From contig CAZFYZ010000054.1 of the NCBI GenBank assembly GCA_964523735.1, positions 1 to 24,679 on the forward strand: a stretch of 24,679 nt of DNA, in the 5' to 3' direction. Position numbers and translations under genes: made by a program. The number at the start of each line of letters is the position of its first letter. Positions within the stretch are counted from its first letter, which is position 1. Below, one piece after another: positions 1-8,607 of the stretch. The notes beneath the pieces were generated by a model, which worked only from the letters and a program-made list of their open reading frames with translations, did no database searches and was not told the DNA's origin. The DNA comes from CAZFYZ01 sp964523735. Lineage in GTDB: Bacteria > Armatimonadota > UBA5829.

Positions 1-1132
1 CTCTCGATTGCCAGGAGTAGCTCTTGGTGGCCTCGTGTCTTCCCTCAAGTCCCACTCGCTCCGCCAGACCCGGATCGGCGAGCAGGCGAGATACCAGTTG
101 GGTCATTTCCTCGGCGTCGCCAGCAACACAGACGCCTGGACAGGTCTTGCCCAGTGGCCGGGCCGCTATGGGCGTCGCTACCACCGGCAGAGCCATCGCC
201 ATAGCCTCAAGCAGCTTGTTCTGCATACCCACCGCCACTTGCATAGGCACTACCGCGACACTGGCGGAAGCCAAGTACGGACGAATGTCGTCGACATAGC
301 CTGTCACAGTCACGCCTGGCTGAGACGCAAGCGCCGTCACCTCGGCTGGGGGCTTGCTTCCGACAACCAGGAACTCCGCGTCGGGTATGTCCTCTCGCAG
401 GCCAGGCAGAACATTCTCAGCGAACCACAGCACCGCCTGCGCGTTCGGCTCGTAGCTCATCTTTCCGCTGAAAACGATGCGTCCGGGGTGCTTAGCGACC
501 TGCATCGGAGCAAAGTAGCTGGAATCGACGCCATTTGGAACCACGTCGATACCAAGATTCGGGTCCAGCGATAGCAACTCGTCGCGCTCCGATTCCGACG
601 TTATGATGATCCGATCGAAGCCCCCTAGCACACGCGGCTCGTAGCGCCTGAGTTTCCACGCCTCCTCCCGCATGACCAGACGCGATAGAAAGCTGCGGCT
701 CGATCGAGACATCTGTCTGAACAACCCCCACAGGCAGTCCACCGCATCGAACACGACAGGAAGCTTGCCGCAGGAGTCGGCGAAGTGCGCCGCGCGGAGG
801 TGCTCTATATGGACCACGTCAAAGCTGTTGGATGCCACTGCTTCCTTGACGGCTCCGTTCATGGCGGGCGACCAGCAGTAGGCCGCGCACATCGGTGTTC
901 GAGTCGGCAGAGAAAGGAGAGCTTGGGCTGGTCCTCGCAGCCTGGCGTGGGGGATGATCTCGCAGACATCCACTGCCTCCCGCAGTTCCTCTATTCCTGC
1001 AAGGTCGGCTCCGCCGCCCTCTGCCAGAGCAATGACGTGCACCTGATGCCGCTTCGCGAGTTCCATTATGAACTGGAACGGCCGGACGCGGATCCTCGAC
1101 GGGACGTATGGAGCTATGAAGAGTACTCTCAA
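1..1132 (-). CDS. GT4 glycosyltransferase, PEP-CTERM/exosortase-associated type (3' end beyond window)
   Basis: Partial gene: 377 codons read open to the left edge without a stop, so roughly the last 20-30 residues are missing. The start is TTG at 1132, which overlaps the stop of the upstream GT4 gene as TTGA, with AGGA about nine bases upstream. It opens with RVLFIAPYVPSRIRVRP, a typical GT-B first strand. The C-terminal half has VPNGVDSSYF, then FSGKMSYEPNAQAVLWF, VTGYVDDIRPYLASA and GMQNKLLEAMAM, with the conserved Glu of the donor-binding site retained. This pattern matches the sugar transferases that travel with exosortase/EpsH loci (TIGR03087-like), which agrees with the exosortase and EpsI genes just upstream. 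Predicted role: cytoplasmic transfer of a nucleotide-activated sugar onto the glycan. The specific sugar cannot be read from sequence. Confidence 0.85.
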   Translation of the reverse strand, partial: MRVLFIAPYVPSRIRVRPFQFIMELAKRHQVHVIALAEGGGADLAGIEELREAVDVCEIIPHARLRGPAQALLSLPTRTPMCAAYCWSPAMNGAVKEAVASNSFDVVHIEHLRAAHFADSCGKLPVVFDAVDCLWGLFRQMSRSSRSFLSRLVMREEAWKLRRYEPRVLGGFDRIIITSESERDELLSLDPNLGIDVVPNGVDSSYFAPMQVAKHPGRIVFSGKMSYEPNAQAVLWFAENVLPGLREDIPDAEFLVVGSKPPAEVTALASQPGVTVTGYVDDIRPYLASASVAVVPMQVAVGMQNKLLEAMAMALPVVATPIAARPLGKTCPGVCVAGDAEEMTQLVSRLLADPGLAERVGLEGRHEATKSYSWQSR

Positions 1133-2334
1133 AATCGTATTCCTGAAGACAATTGATCGTATATCCCGAGCAGCCGCCCACCGATCCTCTCCCAGGAGTA
1201 ATCCTTGGAAACGAGGGCACGGCCATTCTGTCCCAGGCGATCCGCCAGTCCGGGATCGCGCAGTACCTTGGTGACGGCCCGCGCGAACTCCTCAGGGGTA
1301 TCAGCTATCAGCAGATGCTCGCCGGATAGGGCGTCGATCCCCTCCGCCCCGATGGATGTTGAGACCACCGGCAGGCCCATCGCCAGCGCGTTCAGGATCT
1401 TCACCCTCACTCCGCTTCCTGATCGCAGTGGGACCACGAACACCCCGCAGTCTGCAGCAATTTCACGCTCGTCATCGAAGTGATCGAGCACACGGACCGA
1501 GGGGTCGCTGGCCAGGGCTTGAACCGCAGCGACTGGCCTCTGCCCGGCAATCGTGAACGTGCAATCGGGCTCCTCAGCCTTCACCAGGGGGAGGATCTCG
1601 CGGTGGAAGTAGAGCGCAGAGTCCACGTTCGGCGGCCAATGCATGGTGCCGATCGAGAGGATGTTCCGCGAGCCGGCCTTGCGTTCTACTCCGGCAAATC
1701 GTTCCGTGTCGACTCCGATCGGCACGCATTGCACGTTCTCAAGCGCCGGATCGAGTCCCAGCACTGTCGCCTTGTCCTCCTCGCTGACTGTCAGAACCAG
1801 GTCAGACTCGCGGCATACCTCCAGCTCGTATCTTTGCAGCTTCGGCCATTCGATCCTGCCGTATAGTCGCATCAACCGGCTGTCTGAGGTCTCCGAGATG
1901 CGCTTGATTATCATCGACTCCACGTTGTGATGGTCGAGCACGGTCTTACGGCTGCTTCTGAAGTCCACAAACTGCGCCATCTGCAGATGATCTGTGTGTA
2001 TAACATCAGGTGCGAACTCGGCAACTGCTGTGTCCACGGCTCTCTGCATCTCGCGACGGAAGTCCCTCGAGACGATGAACGACCGTCCGCTCATCAGGCT
2101 CATAGCCAAGTCCCGGGGCATCGCTGTCTTCCCGCGCGCTAAGGGCACTGTTGTGACGTGTGAGCACATCTGCTCGATCTGCGGAAGCAGGGCTAGCTCT
2201 TGCTCGGTCCTGACATAAGCAAGCAAGTGCACATCGTGCTTCGACGCGAGTGCCCTGAGCGTGTAGAACGACTTGATCTTCCCCCCAGAGTCGAGGGGTA
2301 GGGGGAAGAGGTGAGCGAGGAAGAGGACTTTCAT
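1129..2334 (-). CDS. GT4 family glycosyltransferase
   Basis: A complete 401-residue GT-B enzyme. The ATG at 2334 lies nine bases after the EpsI stop. The N-terminal acceptor domain begins MKVLFLAHLFPLPLDSGGKIK, with the Gly-rich loop typical of GT4. The C-terminal donor domain has SIGTMHWPPNVDSALYF (about 228-244), then VFVVPLRSGSGVRVKILNALAMG and VVSTSIGAEGI. The position usually occupied by the second Glu of the EX7E motif is Asn (KILNALAMG). I believe this also occurs in other GT4 proteins, so I do not read it as inactivation. Its product overlaps the next GT4 gene by four bases (TTGA), suggesting translational coupling. Likely role: adding one sugar in the exopolysaccharide or in glycosylation linked to the exosortase system. 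Substrate unknown. Confidence 0.9.
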   Translation of the reverse strand: MKVLFLAHLFPLPLDSGGKIKSFYTLRALASKHDVHLLAYVRTEQELALLPQIEQMCSHVTTVPLARGKTAMPRDLAMSLMSGRSFIVSRDFRREMQRAVDTAVAEFAPDVIHTDHLQMAQFVDFRSSRKTVLDHHNVESMIIKRISETSDSRLMRLYGRIEWPKLQRYELEVCRESDLVLTVSEEDKATVLGLDPALENVQCVPIGVDTERFAGVERKAGSRNILSIGTMHWPPNVDSALYFHREILPLVKAEEPDCTFTIAGQRPVAAVQALASDPSVRVLDHFDDEREIAADCGVFVVPLRSGSGVRVKILNALAMGLPVVSTSIGAEGIDALSGEHLLIADTPEEFARAVTKVLRDPGLADRLGQNGRALVSKDYSWERIGGRLLGIYDQLSSGIRF

Positions 2335-2343
2335 TGGGCGGAT

Positions 2344-3012
2344 CTATCCTGCCGCCTGTCGAGGCGGGATGGAGAGCGCCTTCAGCAGTGGCCCCGAAGC
2401 CTGTCTGAGGAAGCTCCTGACCTCTGCCATTGCATCTTCCTCATCGTTCCAGATGGGACAGCTAACCCGAACATAAGCCCAGCCGACATTGGAAGGCCTC
2501 AGCCTCGACAGCGACATTACCAGCTGCTGTTTGAGGTAGTTGGTTTCCGTGTGCTTGCCCTGGATCAGCATGTAGACTGTTACCGTGGAGGTGCCCGTTC
2601 TTTCGTCTTCAGCTACCAGCCTTACGGCCCGCACTTTGCTCCCTGCGTAAGGCACGGTTGTATTGCTCTGCTTGACGTTCAGGCCTGACCCGGTGAAGCA
2701 CATCTCCGACATATGCCAGCCTCTACGATCAAGCCCCTTGTAGACGACCATCAGCTCCACCGGGACTCCATCGTCATTGACGTAAGTGCGCATGAGGAAA
2801 TCCTCGGGTCTTACGCTCCATCCCGAGAGTGCTTCCTCGCCTGGACTAATGTCAGGCCCTTGCCGAGCCCAGACGCCTAGTTCTGTCGGCAGTGATACCA
2901 GGTCCGCGCTGTTGAGCGAAGCTGCCGGTCTCGTGCGAGCCCAGTAGGTGCCGCATAGGGCGACAGCAAGCAGCGTGAGGACTACCGCGTAGTTCGGCGA
3001 GCGCTTAGGCAT
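2344..3012 (-). CDS. epsI: EpsI-family exosortase-associated protein (DUF3485)
   Basis: 222 residues from the ATG at 3012, close to the usual length of stand-alone EpsI proteins. One N-terminal membrane segment (VVLTLLAVALCGTYW, residues about 9-23) is followed by an extracytoplasmic domain. It carries the family signature around WHMSEMCFTGSGLNV, with the His and Cys conserved in this family, then a YAGSKVRAVRL strand and QLVMSLSRLRPSNVGWAYVRV. EpsI proteins are fused to or adjacent to exosortases of polysaccharide loci; their biochemical role is not settled. The ATG sits four bases from the assembly gap, so its ribosome binding site, or a slightly earlier start, may be hidden. Reading through the Ns would join it to the exosortase, but that join depends on an arbitrary run of ten Ns. 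Confidence 0.85.
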   Translation of the reverse strand: MPKRSPNYAVVLTLLAVALCGTYWARTRPAASLNSADLVSLPTELGVWARQGPDISPGEEALSGWSVRPEDFLMRTYVNDDGVPVELMVVYKGLDRRGWHMSEMCFTGSGLNVKQSNTTVPYAGSKVRAVRLVAEDERTGTSTVTVYMLIQGKHTETNYLKQQLVMSLSRLRPSNVGWAYVRVSCPIWNDEEDAMAEVRSFLRQASGPLLKALSIPPRQAAG

Positions 3013-3016
3013 TCGA

Positions 3017-3026
3017 NNNNNNNNNN
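3017..3026. other. Assembly gap (10 N) between exosortase and EpsI
   Basis: Ten consecutive Ns, probably a scaffolding placeholder of unknown true length. It removes the C-terminal end and stop of the exosortase and possibly the ribosome binding site of epsI. Whether the two are separate genes or one fused gene cannot be decided from this sequence. Confidence 0.95.
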
Positions 3027-3849
3027 TGGCTAAGAACAGCAGAAGAATAGCTGCCAAGAAGAGCATAGGACTAGACCAGTCGTGGTATATGCTAATGGCC
3101 TTCTCCCAGTCCCACATGTGGCCAACCAATGCGATTGAAGTGATGCGGATAAGGTTTGCTCCAAGCGCGACGGGTGCAGAGAGCAAGAAAAGGGCCCACC
3201 TGTAACGCGTTGGCAGGGGGGTCACGTAGGCGAATACCGCAGTCACCCCTATCAGGGCAACCAACGAACTCATCCCGCTGCAGGCCGGCGCTACCTGGAG
3301 ATCGAAGCCCTCGACCGTGAGTTGTATCCCGGCTCGGCTAACCTCCAGCCCCAGTAGCCGCAGTATCGCGGCCGAACCAGCGCTCGCCCATAGTTGCATC
3401 GGGAGCCCGAAACGCTCTATGACTCCGCCCGGTATCGGGACCATGAAGAACAAGTACGCCAGCGGAAACCATAGCACTTTTGTTAGCTGCACGCTGTGGA
3501 AGTACAGACACCCCCCGATTATGAGGAGCACGAGAGACAAAGCGGATGGCCCGTTGACATCGAGAAGCGTACCCGCCAGATGCAGCAGCACGGCGGCAAT
3601 GATGAGGCCCAGCCCCCAGGCCGACGCTGAGCGCTGAAGCTTTCTGCACGCAGGCAGCGCCTTCCACAGAAAATACCCCGATACGAGCGGGACAAGATAG
3701 GCAAGCGAGTATTGCGAGTTAGCCATCCAGGCTCCCCACAGGTGGCGAAATGTAGGGAGGTGCATGCCGGCCGCTAGCAGCACAACCATCCCGAGGAGCA
3801 GCCGCTTTGGGATACCACGTCGTGCAGTTGTGCATTCGTCACTTGGCAT
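3027..3849 (-). CDS. xrt: Exosortase (PEP-CTERM processing transpeptidase), 3' end in assembly gap
   Basis: Polytopic membrane protein of which 274 residues are visible. The ATG at 3849 (MPSDECTT) is chosen because AAAGGAGG lies just upstream at good spacing; it overlaps the end of the GT39-like gene by 11 bases. About eight hydrophobic segments are visible. The exosortase catalytic set is present: Cys190 in APACSGMSSL, Arg235 in GANLIRITSIAL and His256 in YHDWSSPMLF. The family cleaves PEP-CTERM tails at the inner membrane and is thought to transfer the protein to a surface glycan or lipid anchor. Its place in an exopolysaccharide operon with EpsI and TIGR03087-like GT4 genes resembles the proteobacterial XrtA/EpsH arrangement. 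The exact subtype is not certain. The candidate substrate in this window is the protein at the right edge. Confidence 0.9.
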
Positions 3850-5077
3850 TCTGAGGGTTCCTCCTTTGGAGCCACGCAGTGAGGGCTGCGGATGCAAAGA
3901 CGATGAGGTAGACGTCGAACGGCAGCCGGTATCTATCTACCGACACTGTTACGGCCGCCAATAGCATCGCCGCCACTGGGTATGCCAGCAGCAGGAACAT
4001 AGTGCGGAACTGTTGCCTGCTCCTCACTATCCACACTAGGCTAAGAAGCAGGATCGGGGCGTATGTCAGCAGACCTACAGACTTCTCCATCATTGAGACT
4101 CCTCTGGCAGCTGGCTTCGGGTATGGGCGCCAGAAGTTGGCTGCTTTGCCTGCCGAGAGCGCAATGAAGCGTGCGGGGTTCTTTCGGATCTCGCGTTTTG
4201 CCTCGCTCAAGTAGACACGTGCAGCGTCCGCTTCGCTCAGCAGTGAGATGCGTTTCTGCATCTCTGGCGACGCTAGTTCAGATATCCTGCTGCCGGAATC
4301 CCACTTCGACCCGGGTGCGTTCCCCAAGCACAGATTGTACTCGAAAGCCGTCGACAGTCCTGGCTTCCCGACCACTAGTGCGTTTCGAACAACCCACGGC
4401 ACTAGCGTCAACACGCAGACGAGCAGGAATCCCGCCGCTGCTGCTATGCCAGAACGTCTCGCAGCCTGCTTGTTCACAACTATCCACAGCAACACGAACG
4501 GAGTGGCGCCTAACACATGTCCGAACGTCAGGCCAGCCACACCCGTCAGTGCTCCGGCCGCGCACTCCCAGCCGATCCCGATGGCGTTGCGCCCTCGCAG
4601 CAGCGCCAAGATGGCGAGGGCGAGTAGCAGCGTCGAGAGAACGATCGGGTACACTGCGCCTGCACAGAAGACGTAGTATGGGTAGATGGCAAGGATGAAG
4701 ACCGCAAGAAGAGCGGAGCGAGTCCCGTAGCCAAGCTGGCGGCTGATGGCGTACCCAACCGGCAGAAGCATCGCGCCAAGCACTGCTTGCGCGATACGCG
4801 CTGCCAGAAGACTCGGACCTGCGAAGAAGTATATGGAAGCAAGAAATGCCGGGAGGCCGGGTGCGCGGTACATCGTCGGGCTCAAAGCCGAGTCGACCCC
4901 TCTGAAATAGCTGTACCCCTTACCGCTCAACAGATGCACAGCAATGCCGTGGTACTCAGCTTCGTCCGGCCAGTGAACCCCATCTCCGAGTTTCAGGACG
5001 TAGAGCAGCCTTGCCGCGAAAGCCACAATCGTGATGATGACGAGCCACCTGCAGGTCTCCCTAGTAGTCTTCGCCAA
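3839..5077 (-). CDS. GT39-like (ArnT/PMT-type) membrane glycosyltransferase
   Basis: 412 residues with about ten membrane segments. The N-terminal helix is followed by an extracytoplasmic loop containing HWPDEAEYHGIAVHLL. The Asp-Glu pair at residues 38-39 is where GT-C enzymes of this class carry their catalytic acid. It continues with MYRAPGLPAFLA, another recurring feature of GT39/ArnT-like proteins. Such enzymes use polyprenyl-phosphate sugars and transfer them on the outer face of the inner membrane to a protein, lipid or glycan. The start is TTG at 5077, the first usable codon after an in-frame stop, with GGAG ten bases upstream. It is followed directly by the exosortase with a short overlap, so a role in glycosylating sorted proteins or decorating the exported polymer is plausible but inferred. 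Confidence 0.8.
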   Translation of the reverse strand: MAKTTRETCRWLVIITIVAFAARLLYVLKLGDGVHWPDEAEYHGIAVHLLSGKGYSYFRGVDSALSPTMYRAPGLPAFLASIYFFAGPSLLAARIAQAVLGAMLLPVGYAISRQLGYGTRSALLAVFILAIYPYYVFCAGAVYPIVLSTLLLALAILALLRGRNAIGIGWECAAGALTGVAGLTFGHVLGATPFVLLWIVVNKQAARRSGIAAAAGFLLVCVLTLVPWVVRNALVVGKPGLSTAFEYNLCLGNAPGSKWDSGSRISELASPEMQKRISLLSEADAARVYLSEAKREIRKNPARFIALSAGKAANFWRPYPKPAARGVSMMEKSVGLLTYAPILLLSLVWIVRSRQQFRTMFLLLAYPVAAMLLAAVTVSVDRYRLPFDVYLIVFASAALTAWLQRRNPQNAK

Positions 5078-5202
5078 ATTATGCTATCTCCTCTGTCAGA
5101 GATTCGGTAGCCCCTCTACTTGCTGTTTCGGTCGTACCTCGCCCCGATACAGCAGGGAGTCTCACTTGAATTTGCCAGCACGTCGAAGCACGAAAGATGC
5201 CC

Positions 5203-5228
5203 GTCATCCTGAACCTGTTTCAGGGCCC
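5203..5228. repeat. REP-like palindrome just after the glycosidase gene
   Basis: CCTGAA (5208-5213) and TTCAGG (5219-5224) form a perfect 6-bp stem with a 5-base loop, preceded by GTCAT. The sequence resembles the dispersed GTCATCCTGAA...TTCAGG palindrome that I recall from intergenic regions of many bacteria. It begins 8 bases after the stop of the 1098-residue protein and may also act as a weak mRNA 3' structure, but there is no U-run. The whole gap 5078-5235 otherwise shows only the ribosome binding site of the next gene. Confidence 0.45.
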
Positions 5229-5235
5229 AGACCGC

Positions 5236-8200
5236 CTACCTCACCTTCGCCCTGAACGTCCGTGTGCCTGTCTGTCCCGCCCCCACACTGTCGACAGTCC
5301 AGGACACGTGCCCCGTCGCGGCATCATAGCTCCCGCCGCTGGCCTCCGCGCTGCCGGCCACATAGTCCATGGCCGCCGGCACTCGGGCAGTGACGATCGC
5401 ATCCTTCGCCTCACTATCGCCTGTGTTAGTATACTCGACTGTTACTGTAACCTCCTGCCCGGGTACGACTTCCGTCGCAGGCACCAGCACCATCAAGTCC
5501 AGCTTCGGCGGCGCCGGGTAGATCTTGCACGCCACGTCGGACACCAGGTTCTGCACCGTCAGCACAATGTCTCCGTCCGTGCATGTGAGATCCTGCGACG
5601 CCGTGATTACGCCAGTACCCGTGTCCGACCACTCTGCTTTGTAAGCCCCATCCCTAAGCCCGGACACAGTCACAGTCCCCGACACCGGCGGCGGAAGCGG
5701 AGGATTGCCTGTCGCCTTGAACTCACCCGTGTCCACCCACCAAGCCGTGTCGGTGACAGGATGGTTCTTGTTGTTGGCCTGCAACGACTTGTAGATGTGC
5801 ACGGGCGATCCGCCCCCGCAGGTCGAGTCCTTTGCATAAGTTGCCGTGCTGCTCCAGGGCTCCGGGCTGTAGTTGTGATCTACAACCGCCTTCCACGTGT
5901 AAGGTGCATTGTCAAACCATATGTGGGCCCGGTTTGCCGTCAGGTCCTTCTGCCCGAGAACCCTCAGGTCGGGAGTTGATGAGGTAGCGTCCAAGTCCTG
6001 GTAGCGACCGTTTGACAACGGGATGCCGGCCATGAATGCCCTGTAAGCCTTGCCGTAAGTGAACTTGCGCGGCAGCAGAGTCTGTATCCACCACCACATA
6101 TCGGTCTGACCGCCAGGCTCTACGTGGGACCAGACTAGCTTCTTCCAGCAGAGCCCGTCTGTATCGTCCACAAGCAGTTGATCCTCGCCTGTATAGCCGA
6201 AGCCTTTGTAGGGCGTGGCGAAGCGCTGGGGATTGACCAGACCCAGCTCTCCCTTTATCACGGGCTTGCCGAGCTGACAACTGCGCGTCAGAGTGGAATG
6301 AGCCACGTGCCCGGCGACTATGTCATAGGCCTCAGGGGTGATATCTTCGAAGCCGCCATTGTAGTTGAGTCGCAGGCCCGTCGTGAGGTCCTCCACCACG
6401 AGATCGTCGAACCACAGGTAGCCCGGCTGGGTATCGTTGTTGCAGAAGTGCCGCGGCATGATCTCAAGCAGGTGCGGCGTGACGTTCTGAGGAGGGTTGC
6501 CTACCGTTGTGGTTTCGGGAACCGTGAAGACGCGCTCGACCAGTTGCCAGTCGTAAGTCCCAGTAGGCGCACGCAGGTCCCCACAGGACGGCGACCCGGC
6601 CGAATCGCCGCCGTGGTTATCACGGAATTGCAGGAGGCAGCCTGGAGAGGTGCTGGAGCTGAAGATCTTGACGTTCTCACCCTTAAGCCAGGCAGATACT
6701 CTGATCTGGTGGCCGGTAAGCAAGCCGCACTCGAAGCTAATGCCCGCATAACGAGGACTGTATTGGTCCGCGGGTGGAATGGTCATCTTCAGGGAGCGCC
6801 GCCCGCTGTGCTTGGCTGTAGTGTTGATCTCGAAGCCTTCAGCCAGTGCATTGGCCTCATTGCGAGTCCAACTCCCATCCCAGCCCGGCCAGGTACGCGT
6901 GACCCCCGGTGCTATCACACCCAGATACATGTGCAGGTCTGCATAGCCCATTGAAGGTCTCTGCCAAAGATGAGGCGGAAACGAATGCCAGTTGGAGGTC
7001 GTCACCAGGTGATGGTTTAGATCAACTGATGCAACGAACTCAGCGAATGCTTGAGCAGCATTGTAATGCGACGGAGAGACGGGGTCACACTCGTTTGCGA
7101 ACTCAAGACTGTGTATCGTGGTGCTGTAGCCGTAGCGGGCAAGCAGATAACGCCAGTAGTATTGCTGATATACCCTGCTGGCGTGTTCCGGCCAAGCATA
7201 GAAGTTTTCCACATCGTAGCTTCCCCAGGTTCCATCGGCTCTTATGCTCCCGTAGAACTGGTCCTGCTTCTCCTGGGCGACCAGCTTCAGGTAGATGCCG
7301 TAGCTCGAGAGCGTGTCGAGCATCACATCGCCGACCGCGGCCACGAGCTGGTTGAAGTCGCTGTGGGGCTCGAAGCCCGGTCGGCCGACAAGCTCGGGAC
7401 CGAGTGCTCCGCCAGGCAGCCGCTCGCGCAGCGATATGCGAGAGCAGTAGCCGTTGCCACCCGTGGCATTGAACAGACCTGCCGAGAGGCGAGTTTCATA
7501 GGCATTCGCGGCCGTGGTGAAGTCCAGCGTTACATCGGTCCAGTCCACGTCGCCTTTGAGCTTCGTTGTACCGGTCGGCCAGTCGCGGGCTACCCACAGA
7601 CCGTAGTCGCCATCTCCGGTCACACCGACGGCTTTCAGGCGGGCAACCAGTCGATAATTGGTGCTGGGCTTCACAGAGACGGTCGTGTTCAGGCCGACGG
7701 ATGGACCCGCTGTGTTATTCGGAACCCTCGCAACGACAAGACGGCCTGCGGGCAGATAGGACGTGCTGTACATCAGATTGCTCCAGTAGCCGTCGCCGCC
7801 TTGCCCTGACGATCCGAAGAGAGGCACTACTGTTCCGCTGTTCTGCCACCAGGACCTCACCAGGTTGATGCCCATGTCCTTGTAGGTCGATAGAACACTG
7901 TCCATGGTCTCAACGTCGGGTCCCTCGTACACACCCACAAGTGGGAGGTAGCTCCCGTCCGAGAGCTCGAAGTATCTGGAATCGGTCTGGCTAACGCGCA
8001 CGAAGCCCTTGTTGGAGCCGGCGGCGCAGTTGAACGTGGATTCCGGCCCAATGGTCTGTCCGGAGGAATCGGTGACGCGAAGCTTGAACCGCCAAGTTCC
8101 CGTGGCAGTCGGCGCGAACCGGACCATCCACACGGGCGGTCCCGAGGGGTACAGCCACGCTCGCTTGTTGCCCATGACGCGCAGCTTGCCGGTCGCAGGG

Positions 8201-8532
8201 TTGATGGCCGTGGCCAATGGCAGCACGTAGAACGCCGGCTGGACGATAGTGGTCTGCCAGTCATCCGCGGAGAGCAGGCAGTCCACGCTTACGCCCACGC
8301 CCGCAGGGACGGCGCTCGGGTGTGAATCAGTGTTGGCCGCCGGGCTTGGGTCGTAGGGCCAGTACGGATTGGTGGCCACTGTCGAAACCCGAAAAGTGGC
8401 CTCAAACTTGTCGTATAGAGCGGCGCTCGTGGGCGCGGTAACAAGTTCTATAGACGGCGCCCCGAAAGCGGGGCCGACGAGAACAGTGGCTGCTACACAG
8501 AACACTACCAGACAACTCAGTCTTCTTGGCAC
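5236..8532 (-). CDS. Secreted modular glycoside-hydrolase-like protein with DUF5060, CBM-like and DUF11 domains
   Basis: 1098 residues from a GTG start at 8532, preceded by AAAGGAGG at ideal spacing. A signal peptide covers about 1-24 (LSCLVVFCVAATVLVGPAFGA). Residues 27-170 look like a DUF5060 domain, followed by a TIM-barrel-type catalytic region from about 188. LEFANEC puts a candidate acid/base at Glu481, and PVIKGELGLV a candidate nucleophile at Glu762, the usual clan GH-A layout. Two beta-rich, carbohydrate-binding-like blocks (about 255-385 and 553-720) appear to be inserted in the barrel. The tail has a CBM5/12-like piece (about 893-936, ending in a WW pair), an Ig-like segment and a DUF11 repeat (1010-1098). 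There is no visible C-terminal anchor. In this locus it probably trims or releases the exported polymer or degrades related glycans. The substrate is unknown. Confidence 0.8.
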   Translation of the reverse strand: MPRRLSCLVVFCVAATVLVGPAFGAPSIELVTAPTSAALYDKFEATFRVSTVATNPYWPYDPSPAANTDSHPSAVPAGVGVSVDCLLSADDWQTTIVQPAFYVLPLATAINPATGKLRVMGNKRAWLYPSGPPVWMVRFAPTATGTWRFKLRVTDSSGQTIGPESTFNCAAGSNKGFVRVSQTDSRYFELSDGSYLPLVGVYEGPDVETMDSVLSTYKDMGINLVRSWWQNSGTVVPLFGSSGQGGDGYWSNLMYSTSYLPAGRLVVARVPNNTAGPSVGLNTTVSVKPSTNYRLVARLKAVGVTGDGDYGLWVARDWPTGTTKLKGDVDWTDVTLDFTTAANAYETRLSAGLFNATGGNGYCSRISLRERLPGGALGPELVGRPGFEPHSDFNQLVAAVGDVMLDTLSSYGIYLKLVAQEKQDQFYGSIRADGTWGSYDVENFYAWPEHASRVYQQYYWRYLLARYGYSTTIHSLEFANECDPVSPSHYNAAQAFAEFVASVDLNHHLVTTSNWHSFPPHLWQRPSMGYADLHMYLGVIAPGVTRTWPGWDGSWTRNEANALAEGFEINTTAKHSGRRSLKMTIPPADQYSPRYAGISFECGLLTGHQIRVSAWLKGENVKIFSSSTSPGCLLQFRDNHGGDSAGSPSCGDLRAPTGTYDWQLVERVFTVPETTTVGNPPQNVTPHLLEIMPRHFCNNDTQPGYLWFDDLVVEDLTTGLRLNYNGGFEDITPEAYDIVAGHVAHSTLTRSCQLGKPVIKGELGLVNPQRFATPYKGFGYTGEDQLLVDDTDGLCWKKLVWSHVEPGGQTDMWWWIQTLLPRKFTYGKAYRAFMAGIPLSNGRYQDLDATSSTPDLRVLGQKDLTANRAHIWFDNAPYTWKAVVDHNYSPEPWSSTATYAKDSTCGGGSPVHIYKSLQANNKNHPVTDTAWWVDTGEFKATGNPPLPPPVSGTVTVSGLRDGAYKAEWSDTGTGVITASQDLTCTDGDIVLTVQNLVSDVACKIYPAPPKLDLMVLVPATEVVPGQEVTVTVEYTNTGDSEAKDAIVTARVPAAMDYVAGSAEASGGSYDAATGHVSWTVDSVGAGQTGTRTFRAKVR

Positions 8533-8547
8533 CTTGCCCTCCTTTCT

Positions 8548-8586
8548 GTCAACCTAATCATCGGTCAACAGGGACACGCGGTTGAC
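8548..8586. promoter_or_regulatory. Three GTCAAC/GTTGAC hexamers upstream of the glycosidase gene
   Basis: GTCAAC occurs at 8548-8553 and 8564-8569, and its reverse complement GTTGAC at 8581-8586, spaced 16-17 bases apart in the 75-base gap before the glycosidase start. The spacing is near 1.5 helical turns. This could be a regulator site, or part of an internal promoter using the TTGAC-like boxes, but I find no convincing -10 element. Suggestive only. Confidence 0.25.
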
Positions 8587-8607
8587 TACCACGCGGTGCT
8601 ATTGTTG

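Noticed and set aside
8..574. Plus-strand reading frame of 188 codons at the left edge
   Set aside because: It is the reverse of the well-conserved GT4 gene on the minus strand, with Arg/His-rich composition and no recognisable motifs. Other long plus-strand frames were discarded for the same reason.
1300..1420. Asn in place of the second EX7E Glu in the GT4 gene at 1129-2334 as an inactivating change
   Set aside because: The rest of the donor domain is intact and I recall the KILNALA form in other GT4 proteins, so it looks like natural family variation.
2344..3897. A single 517-residue exosortase-EpsI fusion starting at 3897
   Set aside because: It runs through ten Ns of unknown true length, and the start at 3897 ignores the excellent ribosome binding site before ATG 3849. 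Treated as two features instead.
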